Positions 1-7,223 of a stretch of DNA of 42,173 bases are shown here, in pieces. The notes under the pieces were generated by a model. That model did no database searches, had not been told where the DNA came from, and saw only the letters and a list, made by a program, of their open reading frames with translations. The translations under genes were made by a program, and so were the position numbers. Position 1 is the stretch's first letter, and each line of letters opens with the position of its first letter. Source of the DNA: an uncultured Brevibacillus sp. (GTDB lineage Bacteria > Bacillota > Bacilli > Brevibacillales > Brevibacillaceae); NCBI GenBank assembly GCA_946402065.1, contig CAMIVR010000028.1:1-42173 (forward strand). The letters are read 5' to 3'.

Positions 1-77
1 TTTCGGACAGGCAATCCCGTCAGCAATTGGGCATTATCTTTCGTCAGTAACAAGATTCCACTTAATATCCTTTTCAT
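1..77 (-). CDS. N-terminal start of an unidentified protein, cut by window edge
   Basis: Reading leftward, an ATG at 77-75 is preceded by AAAGGTGGG about 6 bases upstream and opens about 25 codons that run off the window (starting MKRILSGILLL). The reading has no stop. It is too short to assign a family. The call rests only on the start codon plus ribosome binding site, so it could be chance. Confidence 0.35.
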   Translation of the reverse strand, partial: MKRILSGILLLTKDNAQLLTGLPVR

Positions 78-328
78 AAAAAACCCACCTTTTTTACCTG
101 TCTGAAAACGTTCAATAATTAGACGACAGAAAGTTGAGAAATGCTACAGGTCATTAGTACCAAAAATTGTATTTCGACGACATCTAATGAATATTCAACC
201 CAAGTGACTCTTTTGTGTTTGATGGGCTGGATCAGAGCCAGCGATTCCCCAGTACTGTGTTGACGGCGATATCCTTTTCATGTCAATAATAGGAATACAA
301 GGTGGCAGAAACAAAGGAGGGTGTGTCG

Positions 329-901
329 ATGAGGGTTCCTGATGAATCCAAAAAACAGTCGCATCAGGATTGGCTGAACTGGGAAGGGCGATGGGAACTG
401 ATTCATGGCAAAGCCTATCATATGACGCCGGCACCTTCTGCCGATCATCAATTTGTCGTAGGGGAATTGTTCTTTGCCTTGCGCCGTTTTTTCGGGGACA
501 AAGGATGTGAAGTGTTTGTTTCGCCATTTGACGTGTTTCTTGGTCAAAAAGCGAGCGACGACGATGCAGAGCATATTGTCCAACCAGACATCTCAGTCAT
601 TTGCGATAAGCGGCAAATCTCGCAAAAAGGCTGCCTGGGTGCGCCACAGCTTGTCATCGAGGTATTGTCTCCGGCAACAGCGCTAAAAGATTTCAATGAA
701 AAATTTCAACTGTACGAGCAATCCGGGGTAAACGAATATTGGATCGCGGATCCGTTAAATAGACTCGTCCATGTACATGCATGGGCAGATGGATATTACA
801 CCCGAAGGGGAACCTTTGGCGAAGGCGACAAGTGCAAGTCGATGATGTTTGAAGGACTGACATGTGATTTGCACAGTGTATTTAGAACGGCGAATCGGTG
901 A
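329..901 (+). CDS. Uma2 family (DUF820) PD-(D/E)XK endonuclease-like protein
   Basis: A 190-residue protein of the Uma2/DUF820 family, whose fold is that of PD-(D/E)XK nucleases; the biological role of these often multicopy proteins is unsettled. Visible family features are the N-terminal WELIHGKAYHMTPAP stretch, the VQPDISVIC segment (acidic catalytic position), LVIEVLSPAT (the ExK-like region) and the C-terminal YWIADP motif. I chose ATG 329 because AAAGGAGG (313-320) lies 8 bases before it; an in-frame GTG at 302 has no such site. A possible promoter is TTGACG (260-265) with CAATAAT near 284-290. It converges with the Crp/Fnr genes and shares a terminator hairpin with them. Confidence 0.85.
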   Translation: MRVPDESKKQSHQDWLNWEGRWELIHGKAYHMTPAPSADHQFVVGELFFALRRFFGDKGCEVFVSPFDVFLGQKASDDDAEHIVQPDISVICDKRQISQKGCLGAPQLVIEVLSPATALKDFNEKFQLYEQSGVNEYWIADPLNRLVHVHAWADGYYTRRGTFGEGDKCKSMMFEGLTCDLHSVFRTANR

Positions 902-939
902 AAAACAATGAAGACACGCGAGTAAAAATGACACAAAAC

Positions 940-970
940 AAGGCTCCACCTGGAACCAGGACGGAGCCTT
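940..970 (-). terminator. Intrinsic terminator after the Crp/Fnr pair
   Basis: AAGGCTCC (940-947) pairs with GGAGCCTT (963-970). On the minus strand the stem is followed by a T-rich run (GTTTTGTGTCATTTTT). It touches the stop codon of the minus-strand regulator and, with T's on the plus side too, may also stop the converging Uma2 transcript. Confidence 0.7.
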
Positions 971-1611
971 TACTTTTCCGCTTCCACCCGCTCCGCCTCC
1001 AGCAAAATCGCTTTGATTTTGTCCGGCGCAAGCACGTGAAGCACGCCAGTGGAGACGTGAATCAGCTCCTGCTGACGCCATTTTTGCAAGATCTTGTTTA
1101 CGGTAATGCGCGACGTGCCGATATAGCGGGCAAACGCCGACTGGTCGATGGTCACCTGCTCCGTTTCCTGGATGTCGACCAGCTTGAGCAAATAGTGCGC
1201 CATCTGCTGTTCGATCGGGCTGTCGAGGAGGGCGATAATTTCCGCCAGCAAGCGGATTTTGTGAATTTGCGCATATGCAAACAGTGTGGCCGCTTCCGGG
1301 TGGTCCCGGCACACGTTGGCCAGTGCATCGTCTGAGAAGTGGTACACGGTCGCAGCTGTAGTAGTGATCGCCGTTGTCATGTACGGACTTTGGTACACGC
1401 CGTGTTCGCCTATGAGTGTCCCCGCAGGCACGTAGTCAATGATCCGCTCGTGTCCGTTATCCGATAACAGAGAGACTTTGACCCCGCCCTTGTCCAGATA
1501 GTAAAAACCTTTGCCCTGTTCTCCCTGATGATAGAGCGCCACGTTCTTTTTGCATTCAAGCTTGCGGCCGTACAGCAAATAGGGAGTCCATTTGTAGCGA
1601 AGGGGCATCAT
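970..1611 (-). CDS. Crp/Fnr family transcription regulator (second of a pair)
   Basis: A 213-residue regulator with an N-terminal cyclic-nucleotide-binding-like beta barrel (about residues 15-120, with the YHQGEQGKGFYYLDKGGVKV signature) and a C-terminal winged helix (FARYIGTSRITVNKILQKW as recognition region). The N-terminal cysteine cluster of true FNR is absent, so an iron-sulfur oxygen sensor is unlikely; the ligand is unknown. ATG 1611 follows AAGGTGATC. It lies 36 bases after a paralogue on the same strand and is probably cotranscribed. The two differ enough to be an old duplication. The target genes cannot be told from sequence. Confidence 0.85.
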   Translation of the reverse strand: MMPLRYKWTPYLLYGRKLECKKNVALYHQGEQGKGFYYLDKGGVKVSLLSDNGHERIIDYVPAGTLIGEHGVYQSPYMTTAITTTAATVYHFSDDALANVCRDHPEAATLFAYAQIHKIRLLAEIIALLDSPIEQQMAHYLLKLVDIQETEQVTIDQSAFARYIGTSRITVNKILQKWRQQELIHVSTGVLHVLAPDKIKAILLEAERVEAEK

Positions 1612-1647
1612 CTGATCACCTTCCTGCCGAAATGAGACAACGTGGCA

Positions 1648-2295
1648 TTAGCCAATCTTCGTTGCGCGCGCATACCGGTTGGGATTGCGCAGCGAGTCTA
1701 CGCAGTTGATGACGAATTTTCGCCGCTGGATGTCGATCAACCCGTCTTCTTTCCATTGCTTGAGGATTTTGTATACGGTGATCCGCGTCAATCCTGTGCA
1801 GTTGGCGAGGTCCTGCTGGGTGAGCGGCACCTCGTAGCTGCTGAACTCATCGCAAATATTCAACAGCAGGGCGGCAATTTGCTCCTCGGCTGTAAGCGCT
1901 TTCGAATGGATCGAGTAAAGCAGGATGCGCATCTTCTGGTTGACGGTCTGGGTAAACAGCTTCAACAGCTCCGGCTCCATCCGCAGCAGCTCGGAAAACT
2001 GCTCGCAGGAAAAATGGTACAGCACGGAGTCTCGGGCAGTCACCGCCGTCGTAAAATGCGTCTGTCCATCCATCGCCTGAACGCCCAGAATTTGACCGGG
2101 AACGACGATGTTGACGAGCCGGTCGGGACCTTTGACAGTCGTGATCGTGACTTTGGCCAGTCCTTTGTGCAGATAGTAAAAACCGTCGCCGAACGTTCCC
2201 TGATGATAGACAGTCGTTTTATTTTTGAAAAACTGTCGTTTGCCATATTGTAAAAAAGCTTCCCATTTCAAGTCGGTTTCAAAGGGGGATACCAT
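1648..2295 (-). CDS. Crp/Fnr family transcription regulator (first of a pair)
   Basis: A 215-residue Crp/Fnr-type regulator: cNMP-binding-like barrel (YHQGTFGDGFYYLHKGLAKV near residues 30-50) and a C-terminal helix-turn-helix (LANCTGLTRITVYKILKQW). No N-terminal FNR-type cysteine set. ATG 2295 follows AAAGGAGTGATC. It is divergent from vanR with a 274-base gap holding its own promoter. Nothing ties it to vancomycin resistance except adjacency. Confidence 0.85.
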   Translation of the reverse strand: MVSPFETDLKWEAFLQYGKRQFFKNKTTVYHQGTFGDGFYYLHKGLAKVTITTVKGPDRLVNIVVPGQILGVQAMDGQTHFTTAVTARDSVLYHFSCEQFSELLRMEPELLKLFTQTVNQKMRILLYSIHSKALTAEEQIAALLLNICDEFSSYEVPLTQQDLANCTGLTRITVYKILKQWKEDGLIDIQRRKFVINCVDSLRNPNRYARATKIG

Positions 2296-2352
2296 GTGAT
2301 CACTCCTTTAAATATGGGCGGCACTAATCGGAATTTCACAACAATTACGTCA

Positions 2353-2382
2353 ATTATAAGCTGTGGAAAAGGCATTGTACAA
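2353..2382 (-). promoter_or_regulatory. Sigma-A-type promoter of the Crp/Fnr pair
   Basis: On the minus strand TTGTAC (2382-2377), an 18-base spacer and TATAAT (2358-2353) sit about 60 bases before ATG 2295. The -35 lies in a perfect 10-bp palindrome, ATTGTACAAT (2374-2383), which could be an operator. The remaining intergenic region up to 2569 must also hold the vanR promoter; TATAGT near 2531 is a possible -10, without a clear -35. Confidence 0.5.
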
Positions 2383-2569
2383 TCCGGGAAGCCGGCTCTC
2401 CGGAAAAAAACAGAAAGAATGTTAAATGGTTTACACCTTTCCGCGGCGTGGTCCGTCGAATGGTTCGCCTTTGACGGTGGGATTGCATGCAGGATGCCAG
2501 CAAGTATAGCTCAGCCTAGTAAAATTATGTATAGTAGCAATAGGGTAAAAGATAAAGAGGTTGAGAGAC

Positions 2570-3265
2570 ATGAAGCAAATCACGATCCTGATCGCAGACG
2601 ACGAAACGGAAATTGCCGAGCTCATCGCCCTGCATCTGACGAAAGAAGGATACCGTCCGATCGTCGCCTCGGATGGACAGGAAGCCATGCAAGTCATCCA
2701 GACACACGCGATCGATTTGGCGATTCTCGACATTATGATGCCGAAGCTGGACGGGTATGAAGTAACCCGTCAAATACGCGAGCAGCACAATATGCCGATC
2801 ATTTTCCTGAGTGCCAAGACGTCCGATCTGGACAAAATTTCCGGACTGGTGATGGGTGCGGATGACTATATGACCAAACCGTTCAACCCGATGGAACTGG
2901 TGGCACGTGTGAATGCGCAGCTGCGGCGTTCGATACAGTTGAACCAGCACGCGGCAGCGAGCAAATCCGTCCTGCAGGCAGGAGGGTTGGTCATTTATCC
3001 CGATCAGCGCAGCGTCAGTCTATACGGCGAGACGATTGAGCTGACGCCGAAAGAGTTCGATATTTTATATCTACTCGCCAGTCATCCGAAAAAAGTCTAC
3101 AGTGCCGAAAATATTTTCCAGCAGGTGTGGGGCGAAGCTTACTATGAAGGCGGCAATACGGTCATGGTGCACATTCGTACCCTGCGAAAAAAACTCGGCG
3201 AGGATAAAAACAAAAACAAATTTATCAAGACCGTTTGGGGAGTGGGATATACTTTCAATGGCTAA
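2570..3265 (+). CDS. vanR: VanR-type OmpR/PhoB family response regulator
   Basis: A 231-residue two-component regulator expected to switch on the resistance operon when phosphorylated. The receiver domain has the acidic pair D10/D11, phospho-acceptor D54 in LDIMMP and the lysine of MTKPF; the OmpR-type winged helix carries LTPKEFDILYLLASHP and the C-terminal KTVWGVGYTF. ATG 2570 was chosen because AAAGAGG (2554-2560) is 9 bases upstream; TTG 2561 would lie on top of that site. Its stop overlaps the vanS start by 8 bases, so the pair is translationally coupled. The Van assignment rests on the neighbours: the same order R-S-Y-ligase-XY-T is known from vanG-type clusters. Confidence 0.9.
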   Translation: MKQITILIADDETEIAELIALHLTKEGYRPIVASDGQEAMQVIQTHAIDLAILDIMMPKLDGYEVTRQIREQHNMPIIFLSAKTSDLDKISGLVMGADDYMTKPFNPMELVARVNAQLRRSIQLNQHAAASKSVLQAGGLVIYPDQRSVSLYGETIELTPKEFDILYLLASHPKKVYSAENIFQQVWGEAYYEGGNTVMVHIRTLRKKLGEDKNKNKFIKTVWGVGYTFNG

Positions 3266-4370
3266 CTTATTCCGCAGCTTCCGGTTTAAAATGATCGCGC
3301 TCCTGGGCCTGAGCATGGCGTTTGCCGGCATCGTCACGTATGTGTTATACAAGCTGCTGCAGATGTATTACCATACGTATGTCAGGCTTGAGAGTCCATT
3401 GGCTTTGGTCCGTTATTTGGTAGGAATCATCGGGGATGTGAACGTGTTTTTGCTCGTGTACATCCCGCTCGTCATTCTGTTTTTCTTCGTCTTGACCAAG
3501 CCGTATGCCAGGTATTTTCGCGAGATTTCCAACGGCATTCACCATCTTGCCAACGGCGATTTTAAAAATCGGCTGCAGATTTTGTCCAATGATGAATTTG
3601 GCGATATTGCCAAAGACATTAACCTGGCGAGCGTGAAGTTGCAGGAAGCCGTGGAGCGGGGCGATTTTGCCGAGAGCAGCAAGGATCAGCTCGTACTGAA
3701 TCTGGCTCATGATCTGCGCACACCGCTTACGTCCGTGTTGGGCTATCTCGATTTCATTCTGCGGGACGAGCAGCTGACCCGCGAGCAAATCAAGCATTAT
3801 ACGACGATTGCCTTTACCAAGTCGCAGCGGTTGGAAAAGCTCATCGATGAGCTGTTTGAAATAACGCGCATGAACTACGGCATGCTCACGGTTGAAAAGA
3901 AGCCGATCGACCTCGGCGAGCTGCTCAAGCAATTAACGGAAGAGCTGTATCCGGTCTTTGAGAAAAACGATCTGACCGCGAGAGTGCATATCGCCCCACA
4001 GATGCATATTCACGGCGACGGGGATCTGCTGGCACGGGTGTTCGAAAATCTGCTGACCAATGCGATTCGCTATGGAAACGACGGCCAGTACGTAGATGTG
4101 ACAGGCTCGATTGAAGATGGTGAAGTCGTTGTGCAAGTGACCAATTACGGCGATCGCATACCGCCGGAGGAATTGCCGCACATCTTTGAGATGTTCTATA
4201 CCGGCGACAAAGCGCGAACGCATCAAAACGGGAGTACGGGTCTCGGCTTGTTCATCGCGAAAAACATCATCACGCAGCATGACGGAACGGTGACAGCCGA
4301 CAGCTCGCTGATTCGGACGATGTTTGAAGTGCGTCTCCCGCAAAACAATCACCCGAATAGCCCGGCGTAG
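3258..4370 (+). CDS. vanS: VanS-type sensor histidine kinase
   Basis: A 370-residue membrane kinase partner of VanR. Two membrane helices (about residues 11-32 and 61-80) flank a short, about 28-residue outside loop, then a HAMP-like linker. The H box is LAHDLRTPLTSVLGY (H151), the N box ENLLTNAIRYG and the G box STGLGLFIAKN. The short external loop suggests sensing in the membrane plane, as in other compact VanS proteins. I chose ATG 3258 (MANLF), which overlaps vanR by 8 bases. A further 114 bases separate it from vanY, long enough to hold a VanR-controlled promoter for the resistance genes, though I recognise no operator there. Confidence 0.9.
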   Translation: MANLFRSFRFKMIALLGLSMAFAGIVTYVLYKLLQMYYHTYVRLESPLALVRYLVGIIGDVNVFLLVYIPLVILFFFVLTKPYARYFREISNGIHHLANGDFKNRLQILSNDEFGDIAKDINLASVKLQEAVERGDFAESSKDQLVLNLAHDLRTPLTSVLGYLDFILRDEQLTREQIKHYTTIAFTKSQRLEKLIDELFEITRMNYGMLTVEKKPIDLGELLKQLTEELYPVFEKNDLTARVHIAPQMHIHGDGDLLARVFENLLTNAIRYGNDGQYVDVTGSIEDGEVVVQVTNYGDRIPPEELPHIFEMFYTGDKARTHQNGSTGLGLFIAKNIITQHDGTVTADSSLIRTMFEVRLPQNNHPNSPA

Positions 4371-4484
4371 CGTCGACACGAGAACGACGGGGCCGCCATT
4401 TAAGAAAAATTTTAGATTTAGCCCACTTTTTCTTTTAACAGTTTGTCTTATCCTGATCAAAGCAAGTCAGGGAGGAAACTGAAA

Positions 4485-5333
4485 ATGAAAAAGTGGGTTT
4501 TTTGGCTTGCCGTCCTGTTGTTTCTGAGTTACAAAGTCGTTCAACTCAAAGCGGAGGTCGGACAGGATCACAGCCATGAGCAAAATGAGCAAGCGCAGGT
4601 ACAGGGAGAGACGATGAACATTCCCCCCAATCAGGTGTTCCAGGGAAATCTGATCCTGGTCAACACGGAGTACCCTGTCCATGAAGAGGGGGTAAGAAAC
4701 GACGTCGTCAAACTGGCTGAGCATGCGGAGTTAATCCAGGGTTATGGTTTGCTCGACAGCAGCATTGAAGTGTCTGCGAGTGTGGCACAAACATTTTTGC
4801 AGATGATCGAAGCGGCCAGAGCCGATGGTGTGAGCCATTTTATGATTAACAGCGGCTATCGGGGCGTTGAAGAGCAGCGTCGGCTGTATAAGGAAATGGG
4901 GCCGGACTATGCGATGCCGGCTGGCCATAGCGAGCACAACGTCGGGTTGGCGCTCGATATCGGCTCTACGCAAATGAAGATGGAAAAGGCGCCTGAAGGC
5001 AAATGGCTGAAGGAAAACGCCTGGAAATACGGATTTACCCTACGCTACCCGGAGGATAAATCGGCGATCACCGGCACGCAATACGAGCCGTGGCATTTCC
5101 GCTATGTCGGCTGGCCGCATAGCGCGATCATGCAAGAACACAACTTTGTTCTGGAAGAATACCTGGACTATTTGAGAAAAGAAAAGCACATCACGGAGAA
5201 TGTCGATGGAGAACCATACGAAATTTCCTATTATCCGGTCTCGGAAAGCAACGCAATACAAGTGCCGGAAAACCGCCACTATGAGATTTCCGGAGACAAC
5301 ATGGCGGGAATTATCGTAACCGTGTACCCTTGA
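4485..5333 (+). CDS. vanY: VanY-type D,D-carboxypeptidase (peptidase M15B), membrane anchored
   Basis: A 282-residue zinc enzyme expected to trim the terminal D-Ala from pentapeptide precursors outside the membrane. One N-terminal hydrophobic segment (residues 4-16) serves as anchor. The M15 motifs are intact: SEHNVGLALDIG gives zinc ligands H151 and D158, and EPWHFRYVG gives catalytic E201 and zinc ligand H204. ATG 4485 follows GGAGG (4471-4475). It precedes the ligase by 31 bases. It resembles the following VanXY but is longer at the N terminus and membrane bound; the two likely act on lipid-linked and cytoplasmic pools respectively. Confidence 0.9.
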   Translation: MKKWVFWLAVLLFLSYKVVQLKAEVGQDHSHEQNEQAQVQGETMNIPPNQVFQGNLILVNTEYPVHEEGVRNDVVKLAEHAELIQGYGLLDSSIEVSASVAQTFLQMIEAARADGVSHFMINSGYRGVEEQRRLYKEMGPDYAMPAGHSEHNVGLALDIGSTQMKMEKAPEGKWLKENAWKYGFTLRYPEDKSAITGTQYEPWHFRYVGWPHSAIMQEHNFVLEEYLDYLRKEKHITENVDGEPYEISYYPVSESNAIQVPENRHYEISGDNMAGIIVTVYP

Positions 5334-5364
5334 TGCCATTTTTATAAAAAAGGAGAGAAAACCG

Positions 5365-6426
5365 ATGCAAAAAACGACGGTGGCCATATTGTTTGGTGGA
5401 TGTTCCTCTGAATACGAAGTATCGCTCAAGTCGACGTGTTCCGTATTGGAGCATATCAACCGGGAAACATACGATGTCATTCTTATTGGGATCACAAGAG
5501 AAGGGCGCTGGCTTCGCTATTACGGAGGCATCGACCGGATCAGCGATGACAGCTGGCACCAAAGCAGCGATTGTACTCCGGCGATTCTGTCGCCGTGCCG
5601 ACAGACGGGGGGAATTGTGGAATGGAACAAAGCCGGCACCGTTACGACGACGAAGGTCGATGTGGTTTTTCCTGTCTTGCACGGCAAGAACGGCGAGGAC
5701 GGTACGCTGCAGGGGTTGGTCGAGCTAGCAGGCATTCCGCTGGTCGGCTGCGATACGCTATCGTCCGCGATTTGCATGGATAAGGACATCGCCCACATCC
5801 TCGCCAGCAGTGCCGGAATCAGGACGCCGCAATCCGTGACGGTGGATAAACAGACGCAGATTGACAGCGTCATGCCGCTGATTAAAAAGCTGGGATTTCC
5901 GCTGTATGTCAAACCGGCCAAGGCAGGTTCGTCCATTGGCATTACCAAGGCGGAGAACACCGCCGAGTTGCTGGCGGGAATGAAGCGGGCGTTTGAACAT
6001 GACAGCAAAGTGGTCATAGAAGAGAACATTACAGGCTTTGAAGTGGGCTGTGCCGTTCTGGGCAACAGCGAGCTAACGGTTGGGGAAGTCGATGAGATCG
6101 AATTGCAGCACGGCTTTTTCGATTTTACCGAAAAGTATACGCTGGCGACCGCCCACATTCACTTGCCGGCACGGATTGAACCGGCAGTCGCGGAAGCGAT
6201 CAAGCAAACGGCAAAACGGCTCTATCACGTCTTGGGCTGCCGCGGCTTCGCCCGTGTCGATCTGTTTGTCACACCAGGCGGAGAGCTTGTCTTTAATGAA
6301 GTGAATACGATCCCAGGCTTTACGGCGAGCAGCAGATATCCGAACATGCTGTATGCAGCAGGGATTTCCTATACGGAGCTGATCGACCGGCTGATCACGC
6401 TGGCAATGGAGGGGACAAATCAATGA
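5365..6426 (+). CDS. vanG: D-alanine--D-serine ligase, VanG-like
   Basis: A 353-residue ATP-grasp ligase that would make D-Ala-D-Ser for a low-affinity glycopeptide target. Seen: N-terminal VAILFGGCSSEYEVS, FPVLHGKNGEDGTLQG, YVKPAKAGSSIGI (ATP-binding), the omega loop FDFTEKYTL and the metal-binding NEVNTIPGFT. The EKYTL-(x)4-IH-(x)-PARI stretch and following SRYPNM resemble VanG rather than D-Ala-D-Lac ligases (VanA/B), and the downstream serine racemase supports D-Ser as second substrate. GGAGAG lies upstream of ATG 5365; the stop overlaps the vanXY start (ATGA). A housekeeping Ddl is less likely given the operon. Substrate is inferred, not proven. Confidence 0.88.
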   Translation: MQKTTVAILFGGCSSEYEVSLKSTCSVLEHINRETYDVILIGITREGRWLRYYGGIDRISDDSWHQSSDCTPAILSPCRQTGGIVEWNKAGTVTTTKVDVVFPVLHGKNGEDGTLQGLVELAGIPLVGCDTLSSAICMDKDIAHILASSAGIRTPQSVTVDKQTQIDSVMPLIKKLGFPLYVKPAKAGSSIGITKAENTAELLAGMKRAFEHDSKVVIEENITGFEVGCAVLGNSELTVGEVDEIELQHGFFDFTEKYTLATAHIHLPARIEPAVAEAIKQTAKRLYHVLGCRGFARVDLFVTPGGELVFNEVNTIPGFTASSRYPNMLYAAGISYTELIDRLITLAMEGTNQ

Positions 6427-7223
6427 ACAAGGCAATGGCAAGCCATACTGCTACGATTGCATTGAACAGCCAAAATGTGCACTACGGCCATTTGATTCTC
6501 GTCAACCGTCTGCACCCGATCCGGTGGCAGACAGACGACAGCATCCTGCTTGACCGGATGCGGCTGATCGACGGAGCACACAACAATGTCATGCTGGAAA
6601 ACACGTGCGCGAAAATGCTCGGCAAGCTGTTGAAAGCCTGCGGCGCCGAACAAGACATCGTTCCCGTCAGCGGCTTTCGCAGCAAGGCCGAACAGGAGAA
6701 AATCTACGCCGATTCGCTGCAAGAAAACGGTGCGGAGTTCACCAGGCAATTCGTCGCCTATCCGAATACAAGCGAGCATCAGACCGGGCTCGCCATCGAT
6801 GTGGCAGAAAAGCAGGCGGAAATCGATTTTATTTGCCCGTCATTCCCCGACCATGGCGTCTGCCAAACGTTCAAGCAGCGGGCCAGTCAGTACGGGTTCA
6901 TCAAGCGCTATGCCAAAGAGAAGCAGCAGCTCACAGGCATTTCCGATGAACCGTGGCATTTCCGCTATGTCGGCTATCCGCATGCTGCGCTGATGGAAAA
7001 AATGGGACTGTGCCTGGAAGAATACATCGAGTATTTGAAACAGTACGAATGGAGTGGAGCGCATTTATACGCGGACGGTCAGTCGATTGAGATCTATTAC
7101 GTGAAAGCAGACGAGCGGGTCACACATATTCCCGTTGTTTCCGGCGCGACCTACGACATCTCCGGCAACAATGTGGACGGCTTCATCGTGACGGTGTTTC
7201 ATCAGGAGCGCCGCGATGGGTAG
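6423..7223 (+). CDS. vanXY: VanXY-type bifunctional D,D-dipeptidase/D,D-carboxypeptidase
   Basis: A 266-residue cytoplasmic M15-family zinc peptidase with no signal peptide. In vanC/E/G-type systems such enzymes hydrolyse D-Ala-D-Ala and remove D-Ala from UDP-MurNAc-pentapeptide while sparing D-Ser ends. Motifs: VSGFRSKAEQEKIY, SEHQTGLAIDV (zinc ligands H119, D126) and EPWHFRYVGYPHA (E176, H179). The start overlaps the ligase stop by 4 bases and its end overlaps vanT by 8, so translation is coupled across three genes. C-terminal region beyond 190 is shared with the VanY protein here (ending in an ISGxN-DGFIVTV-like tail), pointing to a common origin. Confidence 0.9.
   Translation: MNKAMASHTATIALNSQNVHYGHLILVNRLHPIRWQTDDSILLDRMRLIDGAHNNVMLENTCAKMLGKLLKACGAEQDIVPVSGFRSKAEQEKIYADSLQENGAEFTRQFVAYPNTSEHQTGLAIDVAEKQAEIDFICPSFPDHGVCQTFKQRASQYGFIKRYAKEKQQLTGISDEPWHFRYVGYPHAALMEKMGLCLEEYIEYLKQYEWSGAHLYADGQSIEIYYVKADERVTHIPVVSGATYDISGNNVDGFIVTVFHQERRDG

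Noticed and set aside
103..116. cre-like site TGAAAACGTTCA upstream of the cut minus-strand gene
   Set aside because: The spacing between half sites is two bases short of the cre consensus.
5365..6426. Housekeeping D-Ala-D-Ala ligase (Ddl) as identity of the ligase
   Set aside because: The omega-loop region resembles VanG, and it is translationally coupled to vanXY and vanT.
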